From Kosmotogaceae bacterium UBA1373 (GTDB lineage: Bacteria; Thermotogota; Thermotogae; Petrotogales; Kosmotogaceae), in contig DBRH01000020.1 in the NCBI GenBank assembly GCA_002305955.1, positions 103,445-117,896 of the forward strand: 14,452 nt of DNA. Direction: 5' to 3'. Numbering within the stretch: the first letter of the stretch is position 1; each line of letters starts with the position of its first letter. The notes beneath the pieces are model-generated. The model searched no databases and had not been told where the DNA came from. It saw nothing but the letters and a program-made list of their open reading frames with translations. This document shows, piece by piece, positions 14,413 through 14,452 of this stretch. Made by a program: the position numbers and the translations under genes.

Positions 14413-14452
14413 GCGGGTGTAGCTCAGTTGGTAGAGCATCAGCTTCCCAAGC
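14413..14452 (+). tRNA. tRNA-Gly (anticodon CCC), 5' part, cut by the window end
   Basis: The sequence begins GCGGGTG (acceptor strand), TA, then a D arm with GCTC pairing to GAGC around AGTTGGTA. The anticodon arm opens TCAGC and has loop TTCCCAA with anticodon CCC, followed by the first two bases of the returning stem. Only 40 bases are present; the variable loop, T arm and acceptor 3' strand lie beyond the window. The anticodon reads GGG glycine codons. Confidence 0.92.

Overview
This window looks like a chromosomal housekeeping segment of a bacterium of the Thermotogota. It is close to the Thermotoga/Kosmotoga/Mesotoga group; genus is not decided, and the base composition looks moderate, near 50% GC by eye. 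The assignment rests on gene order (dnaX-ybaB-gap-pgk-tpi, and whiA near greA and lysS), on a pgk/tpi junction of the kind known from Thermotoga maritima, where a PGK-TIM fusion protein exists, and on SurE metal-ligand positions that match the Thermotoga protein. All 17 genes I can support lie on the + strand, with strong Shine-Dalgarno (SD) sites and several TTG/GTG starts. I see no phage, transposon, CRISPR array or defence system.

Layout. 1-219: non-coding leader with a GA-rich low-complexity run and a promoter. 220-1701: a flavodoxin-like protein and the SurE nucleotidase. 1814-6762: a promoter, then dnaX (clamp loader), ybaB (nucleoid protein) and the lower-glycolysis genes gap, pgk and tpi, closed by a strong terminator at 6739-6774. 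A perfect 24-base palindrome separates gap from pgk. 6786-14349: a new extended -10 promoter, then ten tightly packed or overlapping genes. These are a short coiled-coil protein, zapA, murI, yvcK, whiA, nrdR, greA, lysS, a YqeY/GatB-like gene and a MutL/GlmL-family ATPase-like gene. 14374-14452: a near-consensus promoter and the 5' part of tRNA-Gly(CCC), cut by the window end.

How the genes work together. The gap-pgk-tpi block makes three consecutive glycolytic enzymes. The tpi reading frame lacks a convincing start of its own. It joins pgk by a -1 shift on a nine-A run just before the pgk stop, giving a predicted 655-residue PGK-TIM fusion. The dnaX gene also has an A6G tract at the domain III/linker boundary where a -1 shift meets TGA at once, a candidate for a short gamma-like form. 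The second operon joins division (ZapA plus a coiled-coil partner), wall precursor supply (MurI), envelope/carbon control (YvcK), a division-linked DNA-binding protein (WhiA), ribonucleotide reductase control (NrdR), transcript cleavage (GreA) and lysyl-tRNA synthesis (LysS). The two recoding sites are the most interesting signals; the rest is well-conserved core biology.
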